Source of the DNA: Agapetus fuscipes | Lineage: Eukaryota > Arthropoda > Insecta > Trichoptera > Glossosomatidae | Direction: 5' to 3' | Assembly (NCBI GenBank): GCA_951799405.1 | Contig: OX637335.1 | Location: forward strand, 18,046,342-18,110,341 | DNA: 64,000 nucleotides | Shown: piece by piece, positions 31,863 to 43,419 of the stretch | Layout: each line of letters starts with the position of its first letter | Numbering within the stretch: the first letter of the stretch is position 1 | The notes under the pieces: generated by a model | The model's database searches: none | Seen by the model: the letters and a program-made list of their open reading frames with translations, nothing else | Told to the model about the DNA's origin: nothing | Translations under genes and position numbers: made by a program

Positions 31863-32590
31863 AACACTACAAATTATTTTTGATAGATACGGAGTCGAAA
31901 TGACTCTTGTGATGAAAGGTTTTGTTTTTGCATGGCCGAATCGACAGACTGGGCAGGCGCGTATTATTATATTATACGAATCAGAACATACTTTACAAGC
32001 ATTTTCTAAATTTTAATAAGTTTCTGTTGGCACATGTCACACATCTATGTAATGAGGATCTTAAGAAACCAAGTTTAAAATGTAAGTAACCTTGGCCCTT
32101 ACAATACGACGGTGTAACTTCACAACTACATTCATATTTTGCCGTTTTCAAATATCTTGACCTCATTACTGTATGACAGACTGTTAATCCACATGATAAC
32201 TAAAAAATACGTTAAATAAGGTTAATTAAAATCTTAGGATACTTTTTCTTTAAGGATAGAATAATAAAATTGAGATAAAAAAAATATTTTTTTAAGACGG
32301 TTAAAACTTAAGCAAAAGTATGAAACACTAAGTTTCTTTCAGAGCTTTTTTCCATTATTTTAGTAAAAAAACAAGTTGTTTTTAGACGGAGCTTTTTCCA
32401 TTAAGTCACAGCGGGAAGGACATTATTGTATCATTGGCACCAAAAAGCTCTCAGCCTTTGTGGGGTCGGGTATCAAAGTTTTACACGTAAAAACAATATG
32501 ATGCAATTTGGTCGCTTAACGAAAAAAAGCTCGTGTATTTTGAATGGGAGAAAGCTTGCAAGAAGACGGCAAATTTCAGAAAAAGTCTGG
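31863..32590. other. Unassigned AT-rich DNA
   Basis: No gene or recognised repeat. Confidence 0.5.
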
Positions 32591-32594
32591 ATAA

Positions 32595-32810
32595 AATTAA
32601 ATGAGTATACAAGTACCGAAAACAATGATGGTTGATCTGTAATGCTGGCAGCTGAATCATTTAAATTTTAATTATTCAATCACCTTTCGAAATATATTTT
32701 CATTTTTTTTATATAATTAACTCTACATTTTTCTTTTTATTTCCTAGCTTTTAGGTTGGTATAAGCCTGAAACCCCATATTGTAAAAACTGGTGTTCTTT
32801 TGCTCAATCG
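32595..32810 (+). mobile_element. LINE-A 3' end, old copy
   Basis: Contains ATGGTTGATCTGTAATGCTG (last LINE-A codons), the spacer, and the module start TTTTAGGTTGGTATAAGCC. It breaks off after about 60 bases of module. Confidence 0.65.
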
Positions 32811-33028
32811 GAGGGTTTATAAAACTATATAATATAATAATAAAATATTTGAACAAAAAGTTCATTAATAGATTCAAGCTAAAGCGTAAAAGGAAATTTT
32901 CTTTTGGTAAAAGAATTTCTTAAAAGAAGAACTAAACAACAACAAGAAAAATCTACCGTAAAAAATATTCAATCATGGCACGTGTAATATAAGAAGCCTT
33001 GAGACAATAAAATATTAATAATGATAAT

Positions 33029-33321
33029 AATATTAGGATGATTTATTTGGTAAGCGCTGTTTTTGTGTGTATCACACCTCAAGAACCCTCTGCGAGCTTG
33101 GTCGTCGCTGTAGAAAGCGCCAATTCTCAAGCAAGACCCAGTTGGTGTAAGGTTGGGTAGACCTTTCAGTGACCGGTCTTTGGTAAAGGTTTATGAATTT
33201 TTCAACCCAGCAAAGAGCACATTTGGAAATATAAATGTTATATTTTTGTGCTCCGCCGGGATTCGAACCCACGACCTTCCAGTTACGAGTCCGAAGTGTT
33301 GCCACGGACTACGGACCGGTC
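33029..33321 (-). mobile_element. SINE-1 copy
   Basis: Full length on the minus strand with B box GGGTTCGAATCCC and the end GGATGATTTATTTGG next to (AAT)n. Confidence 0.9.
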
Positions 33322-33619
33322 CAAGGAATTTAAATACAATATGAAAATAAATCAAGCGAATGTATATTGTTTTGTATAGATAGAATATCAAAACAATATT
33401 TCAGCACAATAAATACTGGATGCGTTTTTGTAACAATATCTGTTGGGTCTAATAATAATACTTTACAAACATTCCATGATTATTTCCGCCGTTCAGTTTT
33501 GTAGATTCAACTTCCAGAAGAGCAGTGAAACCCTGGCAACCCCATCTACACAAGGGTGGAAGGACAGAGTTTCCTGCAAAGCAAGAGCCTCCGCCTATCT
33601 AAGGGTGGATGAGGCGCTT

Positions 33620-34292
33620 GCATTGTAGAACGACAGTGACAAAACGACAAATGACATAAATCACAATGACAAAACATTACATGACAAAACATCTCTATGA
33701 CAAAACGTCAAAGGAAAGTACATCACAACGACAATAAATCGCATACCTAAAACAGAACATACCATAAGCGGCACATTCAAAAACATAACATGATAAAATA
33801 TCAAAAAACATCACAGAACAGAATTGTCATGTGATGTTTATTCATGTGCTTCTTTTATGGTATGTTCTGTTTTAGGTATGTGGTGTTTCATCATATGATG
33901 TTTTGCCTTGTGATGTTTTGTCATGTGATGTACTTTCATTGTGATGTTCAGTAATGTGATGTTTTTTCATGTGCCGTACATTGGATGTTCTGTTATAGGT
34001 ATGTGATGTTTTGTATTGTGATGTTTGGTTTTTGTGTTGTTTTTTCATAGTGATGTATTTTCAAAACTTTTTAGAGTTTGTGTATTCACACAGTGGAAAT
34101 CCATTTTTATGAGAAATTATAAAAATTTTGAAAGTGTCTTCTTGAAAATTACGTAAGCAAGTCAAAAGTACTCGAAGTGAAATGAACACTCAATTTTTTA
34201 AAATAAAACTCTGTGTTTTTTTTCATAATTTCTCATGTCGTTCTGTCATGCGTCGTTATGTCATGTGTCTTTTTGTCACTGTGCCGTTCTAT
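33620..34292. mobile_element. FB-3 foldback element
   Basis: Left arm 33628-33830 (GACAAAACGACAAATGACAT type units), right arm 33830-34290 in complement. The right terminus on the minus strand is GGTGACAGAATAGAACGGCA, which defines the family end. The left terminus is degraded. A Penelope-type segment is inserted in the right arm. Confidence 0.7.
34072..34235 (+). mobile_element. Penelope-type end inserted in FB-3
   Basis: Starts TTAGAGTTTGTGTATTCACA with CACAGTGGAAATCCATTTTT, ends near AAAACTCTGTGTTTTTTTTC, and has a degraded hairpin region around GTACTCGAAGTGAAATG. Confidence 0.55.
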
Positions 34293-34299
34293 TCTGTCA

Positions 34300-34640
34300 C
34301 CAAAAGGACTGACTGAGAACCTCTGCCTTTTTAAGGTTGGATGACGTACACTTTAAAGTCGCTCTCAAGGTGAAAGCTCAAAAGTTTTTATTGCAAAATA
34401 AACGAATTAGATTAGTTTTTAAAGTCAGTCTCAAGACTTCGCTAATTTTAATGCGTTTTTGAAGTGAAACATGTTTTAAATTACCTTTTTAATTTTGAAA
34501 CTTTACCAACATTACAAAGAGGAATGATATTTTAGTTACTTACATACTTTTCCTTTTACAATTATTGTTGGCCGTTAATCAGTACTTACAAATCATTTTT
34601 GTTATTTTCAAATCCATTTTGAATCTGTGTTACAAAGATT
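34300..34640. other. Unassigned DNA
   Basis: No recognised feature. Confidence 0.4.
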
Positions 34641-34644
34641 AAAG

Positions 34645-34935
34645 ATGGCTTAGTTGATAGAGTGCTTGCATTTCATGCCGAGAACTTTGGTACGAATCCA
34701 ACCGACGGTGTCAGAAACGATTTTCCCATTTCAGTGTTTATTTCACACTCAAAATAAAATCCCAGCAATGTTCACTCAGTTTTCACAAAAAATGAGTATG
34801 AGCGGGAGCTGGGAAACCTCAACTTCAACTTAAGTGGCTTGCGGAAGACCGGCCTCCTTACCTATAAAAATAAATAATGCGACCCTTTCGGGGAAAACTC
34901 GACAAGAGGCTTCAATTTTTGTGTAGCTTAGAAGC
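34645..34935 (+). mobile_element. SINE-2 copy
   Basis: A box TTAGTTGATAGAGTGC, then the B-box position GGTACGAATCC, the body, and the terminal segment CGACAAGAGGCTTCAA. Confidence 0.85.
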
Positions 34936-34939
34936 GTTG

Positions 34940-35674
34940 GCGAAGCTCACTTTTTTTTAACACATTGTGCATTTGTACTAAGGAATAACAAACCAAATCT
35001 TAAGTGAGCACAAAATCTTGCAACTTTTGCCGCATTGTCTTGAAATATAATAACTATACACCCGTGTTTGTGTCCCCGATTTCTTAGAAAAATATCTTTA
35101 GAGTTGAGGATTTTTTGATGAAAAATCTGATCAAATAATATTCCAAGTACTCGTAAATTTGAAATGTTTGATACATTCTTATTTCCCTGCCCCCTTTTAG
35201 GGGTGGCAATGTTTGATGTTTCATGTTTAACCCCTAGCACATCCTAGAGGGACAAATAAAGGCCAATAATACAACTTAAATATTGCTTAGATACCGTACC
35301 GATCACTTGGAGCGTGCTTTATTGACAAATTATTCCTTGAGAAAAATATTACTTCCTCTCAATAAACGTGAGGGTTCTGTTTTCAATATTTATCATTGAA
35401 AATGTTTTTATTTTTCAGAGAAACGTTTTTTTGAAAATTGTATATTAACGTGGTTTATTGGAATCACTGCAATATATTATGAAGAAAGATTTGTTCTGAA
35501 ATAATAAAAATGATTGTTATTCTTACCTCGAAATGATCAAAAACGTTTATAATTATTAATCAAAATGAAATAAATATAATTGTGAAAATATAACAGCGTT
35601 TTATTAGAATTTTTAATAGTTCTATGAAGTTTAATAGAATACAATAAAGATATATGTAGGTATATAACGAAAAT
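34940..35674. other. LINE-A-like scrap and unassigned DNA
   Basis: 34980-35045 resembles the middle of the LINE-A module in antisense (AACCAAATCTTAAGTGAGCA, CTTGCAACTTTTGCCGC). The remainder is unassigned. Confidence 0.4.
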
Positions 35675-35935
35675 GTGGCGAATTGGGACCTATTTGTTTT
35701 AACAGATAGGGAGCCGTCCTCACAAAACAGCCCCTTCAGTTGAAGTGGGGGTGCCCCAGCTCCCTGGGAACTCATATATTGTGAAGTCTGAGTTAGCTTC
35801 GTCGGTATTTTATTTTGGATTTGAAATAAAAAATAACGAAACAGGAAATCATTTTTGACACCTTGAGTGAGATTCGAGCCCGAGCTCTCGGCATGGAATG
35901 CAAGCATTCTACCAATTGAGCTATCAATCGGACAG
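35675..35935 (-). mobile_element. SINE-2 copy
   Basis: A box TAGCTCAATTGGTAGAATG and B box GGGCTCGAATCTC on the minus strand, with full body. Confidence 0.88.
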
Positions 35936-35939
35936 TACA

Positions 35940-36502
35940 AGTAAAAAATATACATAATACGGCTATTATACATGTGAAATTATATATTTTTTTATATTGA
36001 TAATAAAAAAACCTCGTTTAAAATCTCCATGATATTTAATACAGAATTTCATCAATCTAAATTAAAAAAACTAGCAGTAAAATCTCTTAGACCCGGTAAA
36101 TTCAACATTATTAACAAAGCGACTTAATAATGAATGAAAAAGACACATTTATGCCAATCGTGTGGGTAGTTTTATATCAGTTTAAAGTTAAATAAACAAA
36201 TGTTGAAAATACCGAAAATCCAGTACACATATTCGTAAAATGAGATTTCTCAGTATATTTCATAGCTTTTACATAGCTAAACTGGTAAAGTGGAATAATG
36301 TCAGACTTAATTACTCCTCCCTTGTATGATCGCTGCCTCCCCTGGACCTCCCTTGGACCACTTTGAGAGCTGACGTCTACACGGCCCTTCTCTCAATAAA
36401 CAAACACCCCGAGCCGCCCTTAGCAAAGGGTTGAACAGCTGCATATAGATCAGAAGTTAAAGCTCAAAACGTATTAATTAACTTAAATAGATGATATTTT
36501 AA
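35940..36502. other. Unassigned AT-rich DNA
   Basis: No gene or recognised repeat. Confidence 0.45.
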
Positions 36503-36547
36503 TGGTTTGCGTATTAAAAGACACTCGTAGCACTGTGGTCGTTTTTT
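36503..36547 (+). repeat. Left direct repeat flanking SINE-3
   Basis: TTTGCGTATTAAAAGACACT continuing into CGTAGCACTGTGGT; matched at about 36754-36800. Confidence 0.75.
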
Positions 36548-36755
36548 TTAATAGATTTGCGGAAAGGAATGCAATCCACCAACCTATTTTGCCTGGCCAG
36601 TTGTCTTCATGCGAAAGCAGAAGCTTGTGTGCATGCAACGGCATCTGTTAAACCAGGGTCGAAGATATGGTCAAATGGGCTAGACGCAAGATTCGAACCA
36701 ATGTTGTCCGGTTTCAAACACCGCGCCTCTACCCTCGGCCATAACACCGACTTTG
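36548..36755 (-). mobile_element. SINE-3 copy
   Basis: Same landmarks as the 15318 copy (GGAATGCAATCCACCAACC, GCAGAAGCTTGTGTGCATGC, B box GGTTCGAATCTTG on the minus strand). It has a small deletion near the head. Confidence 0.88.
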
Positions 36756-36800
36756 CGTATTAAAAGACACTCGTAGAAAAGACACTGTGGTTTTTTATAA
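36756..36800 (+). repeat. Right direct repeat flanking SINE-3
   Basis: TTGCGTATTAAAAGACACTC then GTAGAAAAGACACTGTGGTT. Around 24 bases are perfect, followed by gapped similarity. Confidence 0.75.
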
Positions 36801-36821
36801 CCTATAATTTAATATTTGTCT

Positions 36822-37000
36822 TCCTTGACTTATAAGTTGTTGTGAGGCTGACACCCTAACTGTAAAAAATGTGGACTTACAATATAAAACCCAATCTCAA
36901 ATAAATATAAGTTCTGCAATTAATATCAACCTTCCCTGAAACAAGGGTGACATTGGCAAAGTGAAACATTTTTTATGGTTAGCCTCATATACTAACTGGT
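36822..37000. mobile_element. LINE-A module inverted pair
   Basis: A plus-strand start (TTCCTTGACTTATAAGTTG to about 36870) is joined directly to a minus-strand copy (GTGGACTTACAATATAAAAC to 37000). A twin-priming-like inversion or a rearrangement could explain it. Confidence 0.7.
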
Positions 37001-37065
37001 TAGTCAGTCATCGTCATTATTATTGTCTTTCGTTAAGACTTAACTTAAAATTAAAGGATGAATTC

Positions 37066-37285
37066 CTTGACTTATGGGTTGGTGTGAGGCTGACCAGCCA
37101 AACTGTAAAAATTGGTTTACTCTGCCAATGTCACCTATGTTTCAATAAAAGTCAGCCAGAGCTGCAGGGCGTACGTTTATTTGAGATTGGGTTTTATGTT
37201 GTAAGTATACATGCGGCATGTGTAAGCGCGAACTTATACGTGTTGGATTGTGGGCATGCTCTTAGGATAAGTTTTAAACGCTAAC
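37066..37285 (+). mobile_element. LINE-A 3' module copy
   Basis: Begins at the constant start TTCCTTGACTTATGGG and runs to TTTTAAACGCTAACATAT. The pentamer tail is lost. Confidence 0.85.
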
Positions 37286-37289
37286 ATAT

Positions 37290-37825
37290 ATTTAAAATCA
37301 TTTCTGAGACCCTTGGTGAGATGCTGACACATGCCGCATGATCCAGTCATCGTTATTATTTTCGTCTATTAGACAATTAAGTCTTTCATTTAGACACTCC
37401 TTAAAATTAAATTATAATTTGGAATTTTAAAAAATATTTCGTAAACACACAGATTGTCTGTAACACATCTCAGACGGGCGCCGTGACGCCCAAGTCTGGC
37501 AGAGCGTCGCGTTGTGTGGGGCCCAAACAAGCCGGAAGCGTAGCCATATTTAAACAGGCGGCGTAGCCATGGCAACGCTAGACAGCCACTTCCTCCGCGT
37601 GACGGATGCCAAATTAATTAGACCGAAAAACAAATCAGGGTTGTCATAGATATCCGTATCTATTTTATATCGAAACCGATATAAAAGTATCAAATAATTT
37701 TGGATAATATTGAATAATGTAATAGAAATCACATGTGGTGGATGGTTTTATAATGATATTGTTTTTTAATTATTTAGTGAATAGCTATAATAATCACTCA
37801 TTTGATTGATTTTAAAAACAAATCG
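37290..37825. other. Unassigned DNA including a CpG-rich patch
   Basis: 37470-37610 is much richer in GC and CpG than its surroundings (GACGGGCGCCGTGACGCC). I see no exon with both splice signals. Confidence 0.4.
37563..37576 (+). promoter_or_regulatory. Candidate RFX X-box
   Basis: GTAGCCATGGCAAC fits the palindromic X-box consensus GTNRCC-N(0-3)-RGYAAC bound by RFX factors, which drive ciliary genes in animals. One match in 64 kb can occur by chance. Confidence 0.35.
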
Positions 37826-38093
37826 TCCCTTTAATTCTTGTATGTCTTATGCCCATCAGAGGTAACTTCACTTGAAAATTTTTTGTATGTGTAGGTCCTG
37901 GACCAATGTGTCTTATGAAAACTGGAAATTGATTTAAAAAATATGGAGAGCAATTCTCCCATGATCGTGTTTTACGTTTTTTTCTTAGCTCAGATTGTGT
38001 AGAATGTGATTCTTAAGCCAATTTCATTGTAAGTTCATATTTGAATCAAATGGTAGATAAGCCAAACAAGCACTGGGTGGACGAAATATCAAC
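37826..38093 (+). mobile_element. MITE-B, complete copy
   Basis: Left end TCGTCCCTTTAATTCTTG. The right end, read on the minus strand, is TCGTCCACCCAGTGCTTG. About 268 bases, no coding capacity. Confidence 0.8.
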
Positions 38094-38714
38094 AAAGAAA
38101 TGAAGCCGCAAAATGAATGAAAGATTTTAAATTATGATTACGGTCGTTAAACATTTTTTGGACACGAACTGATCTGTTCGTGATTCTTCTTCGTAGAAGA
38201 CACACGCCTCCTGAAGACGTCGGATATGACTCGTTCTTTTATTTTCACGGGCAATAACATCCGTTCATTCCAAAAAAATTATGTTCTTATTCGTAGGTAT
38301 TTTATTTTCACAATCTAAAATCCGTAACCTAAACTATCAGAAACTACTGGATATCCAAAATGATTACAAATCTGTATCCGAAATAGAAGTAATATTATTG
38401 CCATATCCGTATCCAAAATTTTATATCCATAACATCCCTAAAAGGAATGGCTGACGAGAAAGAAATGATGGCCCCCGGACGAGATGGATATTGCAAAAAT
38501 TAAATCTCCCGCCTTGTTCTAAGTCCGCGTCTGCGAAATGATACACAAAGTTAAATTCGTCTTTTGAATTATTTTTTCTTTGTGCCGAGGAATTGAATCA
38601 CTTTTTTTGTAACGTTGGAAATGTATCAAAAGAATTTTCAGGTGAACAAATCTGAGATGTACTTGTTTATAAATATGCCAAGGCATGTTTTTTCTTTTTC
38701 AAAATTTTGTAAGT
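38094..38714. other. Unassigned AT-rich DNA
   Basis: No gene or recognised repeat. Confidence 0.45.
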
Positions 38715-38815
38715 TAAAATGCGGCATGTGTAAGTGCGAGCTTACACGTGTCTGCTTGTGAAATTGCATTCAAATTACTCTTAAAAGTGAATACATCTAG
38801 CGTATTAGATTATGA
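38715..38815 (+). mobile_element. LINE-A 3' module fragment
   Basis: AAAATGCGGCATGTGTAAGT through TGTCTGCTTGTGAAATTGC to TTAGATTATG. Confidence 0.75.
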
Positions 38816-38949
38816 AAAATTGTTACGAATGTGTGTCTGTGTGTTTTACTTGTGTGAGTGTTTTTTTGTCTATTCAAATTCTATTAAAACACTGTTTTAT
38901 TTACACAATTATATTATTTTTATTTTCATTAATAATTAAAAATAACTAA

Positions 38950-39003
38950 CCCGAGCTCTCGGAATGGAATGCCAGCAGTCTACCAACTAAGCTATCGGAC
39001 GGA
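38950..39003 (-). mobile_element. SINE-2 tRNA-like head fragment
   Basis: A box TAGCTTAGTTGGTAGAC on the minus strand and the GAGCTCGGG just before the B-box position. Confidence 0.65.
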
Positions 39004-39699
39004 CGGAAATTTTCAAAAAATTCATCATAAGTTTTGAGCTTAGTTTGGATACATTACCATGTATGTTACCTTCAGGAGCCTTAGACAATATCAACCACAT
39101 TATGTGGGGTCGTTTTTTTTTGTAAATGGTTGTATTACCATAATATTCTGATCTTTGAAAAAAACACAAAAAAAAATCCTACAACCCAATTTTTTGTAAT
39201 TTAACAAACGAATAATACAAATCTCGGATGTCTATTTCCAGCACTTCTAAGAAATGTTAAAATAGATTGTATTTGTTCATTAACACAACCATATTTCATT
39301 CCCAAGTTGTTCACATAAAAAAAAACTAAAAAAATCTTGTGAGAATAAAACAGGCAGTAAAACTTTTACAAACTATGGTTGAAAATTACAAAAACATAAA
39401 CTCTGAGAACTCCTGCAGGTGAAACATAAAAAGAACTCTGTTCATAAAAAAACAGAGCCCATGAAAATAGCACAACTTGTGAAAAGCTTATTTTTACATG
39501 TGGCTTAGTTTACATTCGTTAAAAAGTTATGACTTGTTTTAGAGATCTTATCATTCTAAACATGTTGAAATTAATTTTACACATTTTAAAATGCTAATAA
39601 GCTACAATTGATGCAACTTAAACGACTTATTCATTGCCAGCTTCAAGTTTTTATTGTTGAAAAAAATTGTCCTCTTTGATAAACCAATTTTCCTCTTAA
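39004..39699. other. Unassigned AT-rich DNA
   Basis: No gene or recognised repeat. Confidence 0.45.
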
Positions 39700-40215
39700 A
39701 ATATTTATTCACAGTATCTTTCTGACTCCTATTGCCTGGCATTCAAGTATTTCTTGATTTGACGCAGTAGCATTTAACTCCTTCTAAAGTTAAAGTATCT
39801 TTCTTACAGCTACGATATAGTATCTTTTTACATTCTACGGCGTAGCCTTTTTCTTACAAAAAAAATAGAAATAACAAATTCTTGAATTCTAAACCATATC
39901 GAAGTGGATTTTTCTTTTGTGACGTAGCGTTCTTCTTATTTTTACAGCATAGCTTATTTCTTTTAACATCTTTATTTCTTCCACCATAGAACATCTTTCC
40001 CGTTTCTACGCCGAAGCATTGAACTTACTTTTTTTGCTTAGCATCTTTGTATCTCACATTTTTGTACGTCAAGGCAACTTTTTATTCTTTAACATCGCTG
40101 CATTTATTCACTGCTACGCCGTGCCGTAGCATTTCGGTTCCATCTACGCCTCGGATTCTTCCTTCTACGGAATCCACAATCTACCCGGCGTAGCTTCCAA
40201 TGAGAATTACACCGC
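39700..40215. repeat. Degenerate array of TACGRCGTAGC units in T-rich DNA
   Basis: Variants of a short palindromic core (CTACGGCGTAGCC, GCTACGCCGTGCC, TACGCCGAAGC, GACGTAGCG, CGGCGTAGC) recur every 30-70 bases, separated by runs like TTTTTCTTAC. A similar pair is at 62708-62745. Confidence 0.6.
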
Positions 40216-41405
40216 GTTTAAATTACCCCAAGCAATCTGTTTGCTTTTTCTATGCACATAATATCACAACATCAATATATAAAAACTAGATGCGCTAAAA
40301 AAACAGTTCTTTAAGAATTAAGAATACGCGAACGCACGCATTATATAAAATATCGAAATTCAGCCTATCGGTAACTTTCTACCTGTCAACAGGTGTGTTA
40401 CCTAATTGCTTTAAAAAAAGCCATATAAATAACAAACTGGGTATTTTCTTCACGTGCCAACAAAGTAAAATAAATGTTTTACAAAATATCGAATAATATT
40501 TCACTTCAAAATATATTTTATATGATTATTTTAATAAATTTTATTTTTCATGTGCCGAAATATTTTGATCGCGAAACTGACAGCCATTTCAAGAACAAGT
40601 GATGTTCAAGTATATGTGGACTTGCTTTTTCAACTATGTAGCTACTATGCTCTCGGTAATAGATAGTAGGGAAAATCATCCCGTACACAATGAGGTCGGA
40701 ACATTTTTGAATTCGAAATTTATTAGATATTTTCATACTTTCGACAACACTAGAGGGGTATTCATTACCAATTCCGTTGCTATGGTGATTTCATAGGTTT
40801 CTACGGAGTGAAGACGGAGTAGAGAAGTAGAAAATGACAAAAACATTTCATATGTCGTGAGGAGACAGCACTATCAACAGTGTATAGCGTAAAAGACTGG
40901 TGCATCATGTCGTTTTTAACAATATCACATTCACAGCTACTCCATAAAATTACTACGTCTAAATATAGCGCACACACATCCTGAGATATATGTTTGAAAT
41001 ATAACTTACTGAGCATTTGTCTGTTACATTGAAATACAAATTAGATTAAACAGTTAAGATAAAGATGTAACATATTGCCATGGCTTTATGGAACCAATTT
41101 ATTTGTGCAATATTACGAGGGGAATAGCTTTGTTTATCATACGTACGTAGATGTGTTTTAGGTATTATTTTGTTGAATTATATACCTCTCTCGTGCTACT
41201 TCTACGGAATGTTTATTTTAAATCAAATACAATTTAACAAGAATAGAAATCTTGCTTTCATATTGTATTCCCGGTACGAACATAAGTAAGTACAAACTTT
41301 TATAAGGTGAGAAAACACGTAAGCTATAATCACATTATATATATGATACAAGATAAGAATATGTTCATAAAAACATTGATACAAATATTGCAAATAGTTT
41401 TGAAT
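40216..41405. other. Unassigned AT-rich DNA
   Basis: About 1.2 kb. No convincing exon or family repeat was recognised. Confidence 0.5.
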
Positions 41406-41409
41406 TACT

Positions 41410-41645
41410 AGAAACAAAACGGAGGCCGTGATTGCAAGGTTTTGGGTTCGAATCCCGGAGGAGGATAAAACTGGGTTAGAAAAATAATCTACCTTTAACA
41501 AAGAGCGGTCACCACTGGTCCATCTAGCCTTACAGCAACTGGTTCTTGCTTGAGAATCGGTGCTTTTTACATTGACACCAAGCTCGCAGAGGGTTATTGA
41601 GGTGTAACTAGCGCTCACCAAAATAACCATCCTAATATTTATAAT
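41410..41645 (+). mobile_element. SINE-1 copy
   Basis: B box GGGTTCGAATCCC with full body and terminal AATAACCATCCTAATATTT. The A box is degraded and part of the body after the B box is deleted. Confidence 0.85.
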
Positions 41646-42205
41646 ATTATCTTTACATGAAACAAGATCAAAAGCAGTTGAATATTATTTTACGTGCGCA
41701 GAACGAGTCTAAATTTCGAGAAATGAGGAACGAAATTCTTTGTAATAAACATGATACTGTTGTAATACCAAAAAATATACGTTAAACGAGTACACAATGG
41801 GTGTTGTAAATTTTTTCAGACTAAAAATACCTTCCTTGCGGCGTCGGTTTCCACACAAAGGTTTTTCACAGGATGCGGATCATTTTACACGGGCATACAT
41901 TTATTGGAATTCCAAACTTTGTAGGGGCTAACCGAAAACGGCACCCTTAGGAAAATGTACCTCTACGCTGGCCAAAGATTCCATAGTAAACTGAACGCTA
42001 AACGAAAAAAAAACAAATTTCATTGAATTCAAATATGATGAAAAATCGGAAAACACATTTTTTTTTAATAAAATATAAATATGTATTTACTTTTGAATTG
42101 AATTAAGATTAGATTTACAGTCCGTAGACATATTTGTAAAATTACTAAAATAAATTAAATATTCGGATATTTATACGAATCGTTAGTTGGAGAATCTCAA
42201 AGTTC
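41646..42205. other. Unassigned AT-rich DNA
   Basis: No gene or recognised repeat. Confidence 0.45.
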
Positions 42206-42207
42206 CC

Positions 42208-42242
42208 GACGTTTCGTTGTCTTCTTATCCAACATCTACAGG
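42208..42242 (-). ncRNA. Hammerhead-like hairpin
   Basis: On the minus strand CTGTAGATGTTG pairs through GTTG with CAAC before GAAACGTC. It has the same layout as the Penelope-associated hairpins; catalytic activity is not shown. Confidence 0.35.
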
Positions 42243-42299
42243 AGACACAGCATTGTTTGTCGGAGTGCAAGGATTTAGACGTGCTACATTTGTACTTAG

Positions 42300-42410
42300 A
42301 AAGTAAAAATTCATATCTTAAATTAATGTAAGCCATGCAACTCTTGCCGCCCTCCCCTCAAACAGAATGGACGTTTGCAAAGAGAACCGTTTTTTACAGT
42401 AGAGGTTATT
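42300..42410 (-). mobile_element. LINE-A 3' module fragment
   Basis: CATGCAACTCTTGCCGCCCT through GAGAACCGTTTTTTACAG; the ends are missing. It is immediately followed by a plus-strand copy. Confidence 0.75.
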
Positions 42411-42660
42411 CCTTGACTTATAGGTAGGTATGAGGCTGATCACCAATTCTGTAAAAAAAAATGGTTCACTTTACCAATGTCACCCGTGTTTTAGGGAAGG
42501 TCGGCAAGAGGTGCAAGGCTTATGTTCATTTGAGATTGGGTTTTATATTGTAGATTTAAATACGGCATGTGTAAGCGCGAACTTAAACGTGTCTGCTTGT
42601 GGGAATGCATTTAATATAAATCCTAAATGTAATATATCTTTGCAAATAAGATTAGTGATC
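42411..42660 (+). mobile_element. LINE-A 3' module copy, complete 5' start
   Basis: Begins TTCCTTGACTTATAGG and runs to ATATCTTTGCAAATAAGATT. Module landmarks are well conserved. Confidence 0.9.
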
Positions 42661-42844
42661 AGCCTCATACCCACCTTTATGCCAAGAAACACTATTTAAA
42701 TTACGACTTTCTGAGAAAAACTTCATCCCGGTATATAGCTGTCTTGTATATTCAACTAACTTTAAATCAATTCCCTCGCTTTCTCGAAACTTCTCTCAGT
42801 GCGGAGCCCCTCGCATATTTGACTTCGTGGAAGTTGCTGTATCG

Positions 42845-43105
42845 TCCCTTTAGTGCTTGTTTCTCTTATCTCCAACATAGGTAATTTCATATGAGCAATT
42901 TTTGTATGTGTACTGGACCAATGTGTCTTATAAATACTAGACATTGTTTTTGAAAATATTTGAAACAACTCTCACATTATCGTGTTTTATGTTTTTGTTC
43001 TTAGCTCGGATTGTGTAAAATGGGATTTTTAAGTCAATTTTATTAAAGGCCATCATTGAATCAAATGGTAGATAAGACAAACAAGCACTGGCGGGATCAT
43101 ATGAA
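42845..43105 (+). mobile_element. MITE-B, complete copy
   Basis: Left end TCGTCCCTTTAGTGCTTG, right end GACAAACAAGCACTGGCGGG. Flanked by TA or TAT-like bases. Confidence 0.8.
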
Positions 43106-43109
43106 TATT

Positions 43110-43284
43110 ATATTTGGTGGGATATGTTAGCTGTGATCCCATACAAATTTTTCATCTTCGAGTCAATCTCTGGTAAAGGATCAGCTTGTAATTTATCTAG
43201 CGCTATACGATATGGCGTCTGTTGGCTTCCTTCCATCACATTTCCACCCTCAACACAAAACCACCCCAAGTAACGTGTATAATG
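43110..43284. other. Unassigned DNA
   Basis: Short stretch without recognised feature. Confidence 0.35.
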
Positions 43285-43400
43285 AAGCAAAGCGTTTCAC
43301 CAAAATATGTAAAAGAAAGAAAAGACTGAAGTACTGCCCCTAATGAGCGTTTTAAGTTGCATTTAGTTTTGATTAAACACTGTGGTTGAGTTTTTTAATG
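43285..43400. mobile_element. MITE-A copy, degraded
   Basis: ACCAAAATATGTAAAAGAAA, a GTACTGCCCC-like centre and CACTGTGGTTGAGTTTTTTA. Confidence 0.55.
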
Positions 43401-43419
43401 CTGTATTCTTGAATAATAG

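Noticed and set aside
35560..35973. Minus-strand frame of 137 codons
   Set aside because: It reads through a SINE-2 copy and AT-rich flank; the resemblance to similar frames elsewhere comes from the SINE.
41223..41630. Minus-strand frame of 135 codons
   Set aside because: It covers a plus-strand SINE-1 copy read backwards.
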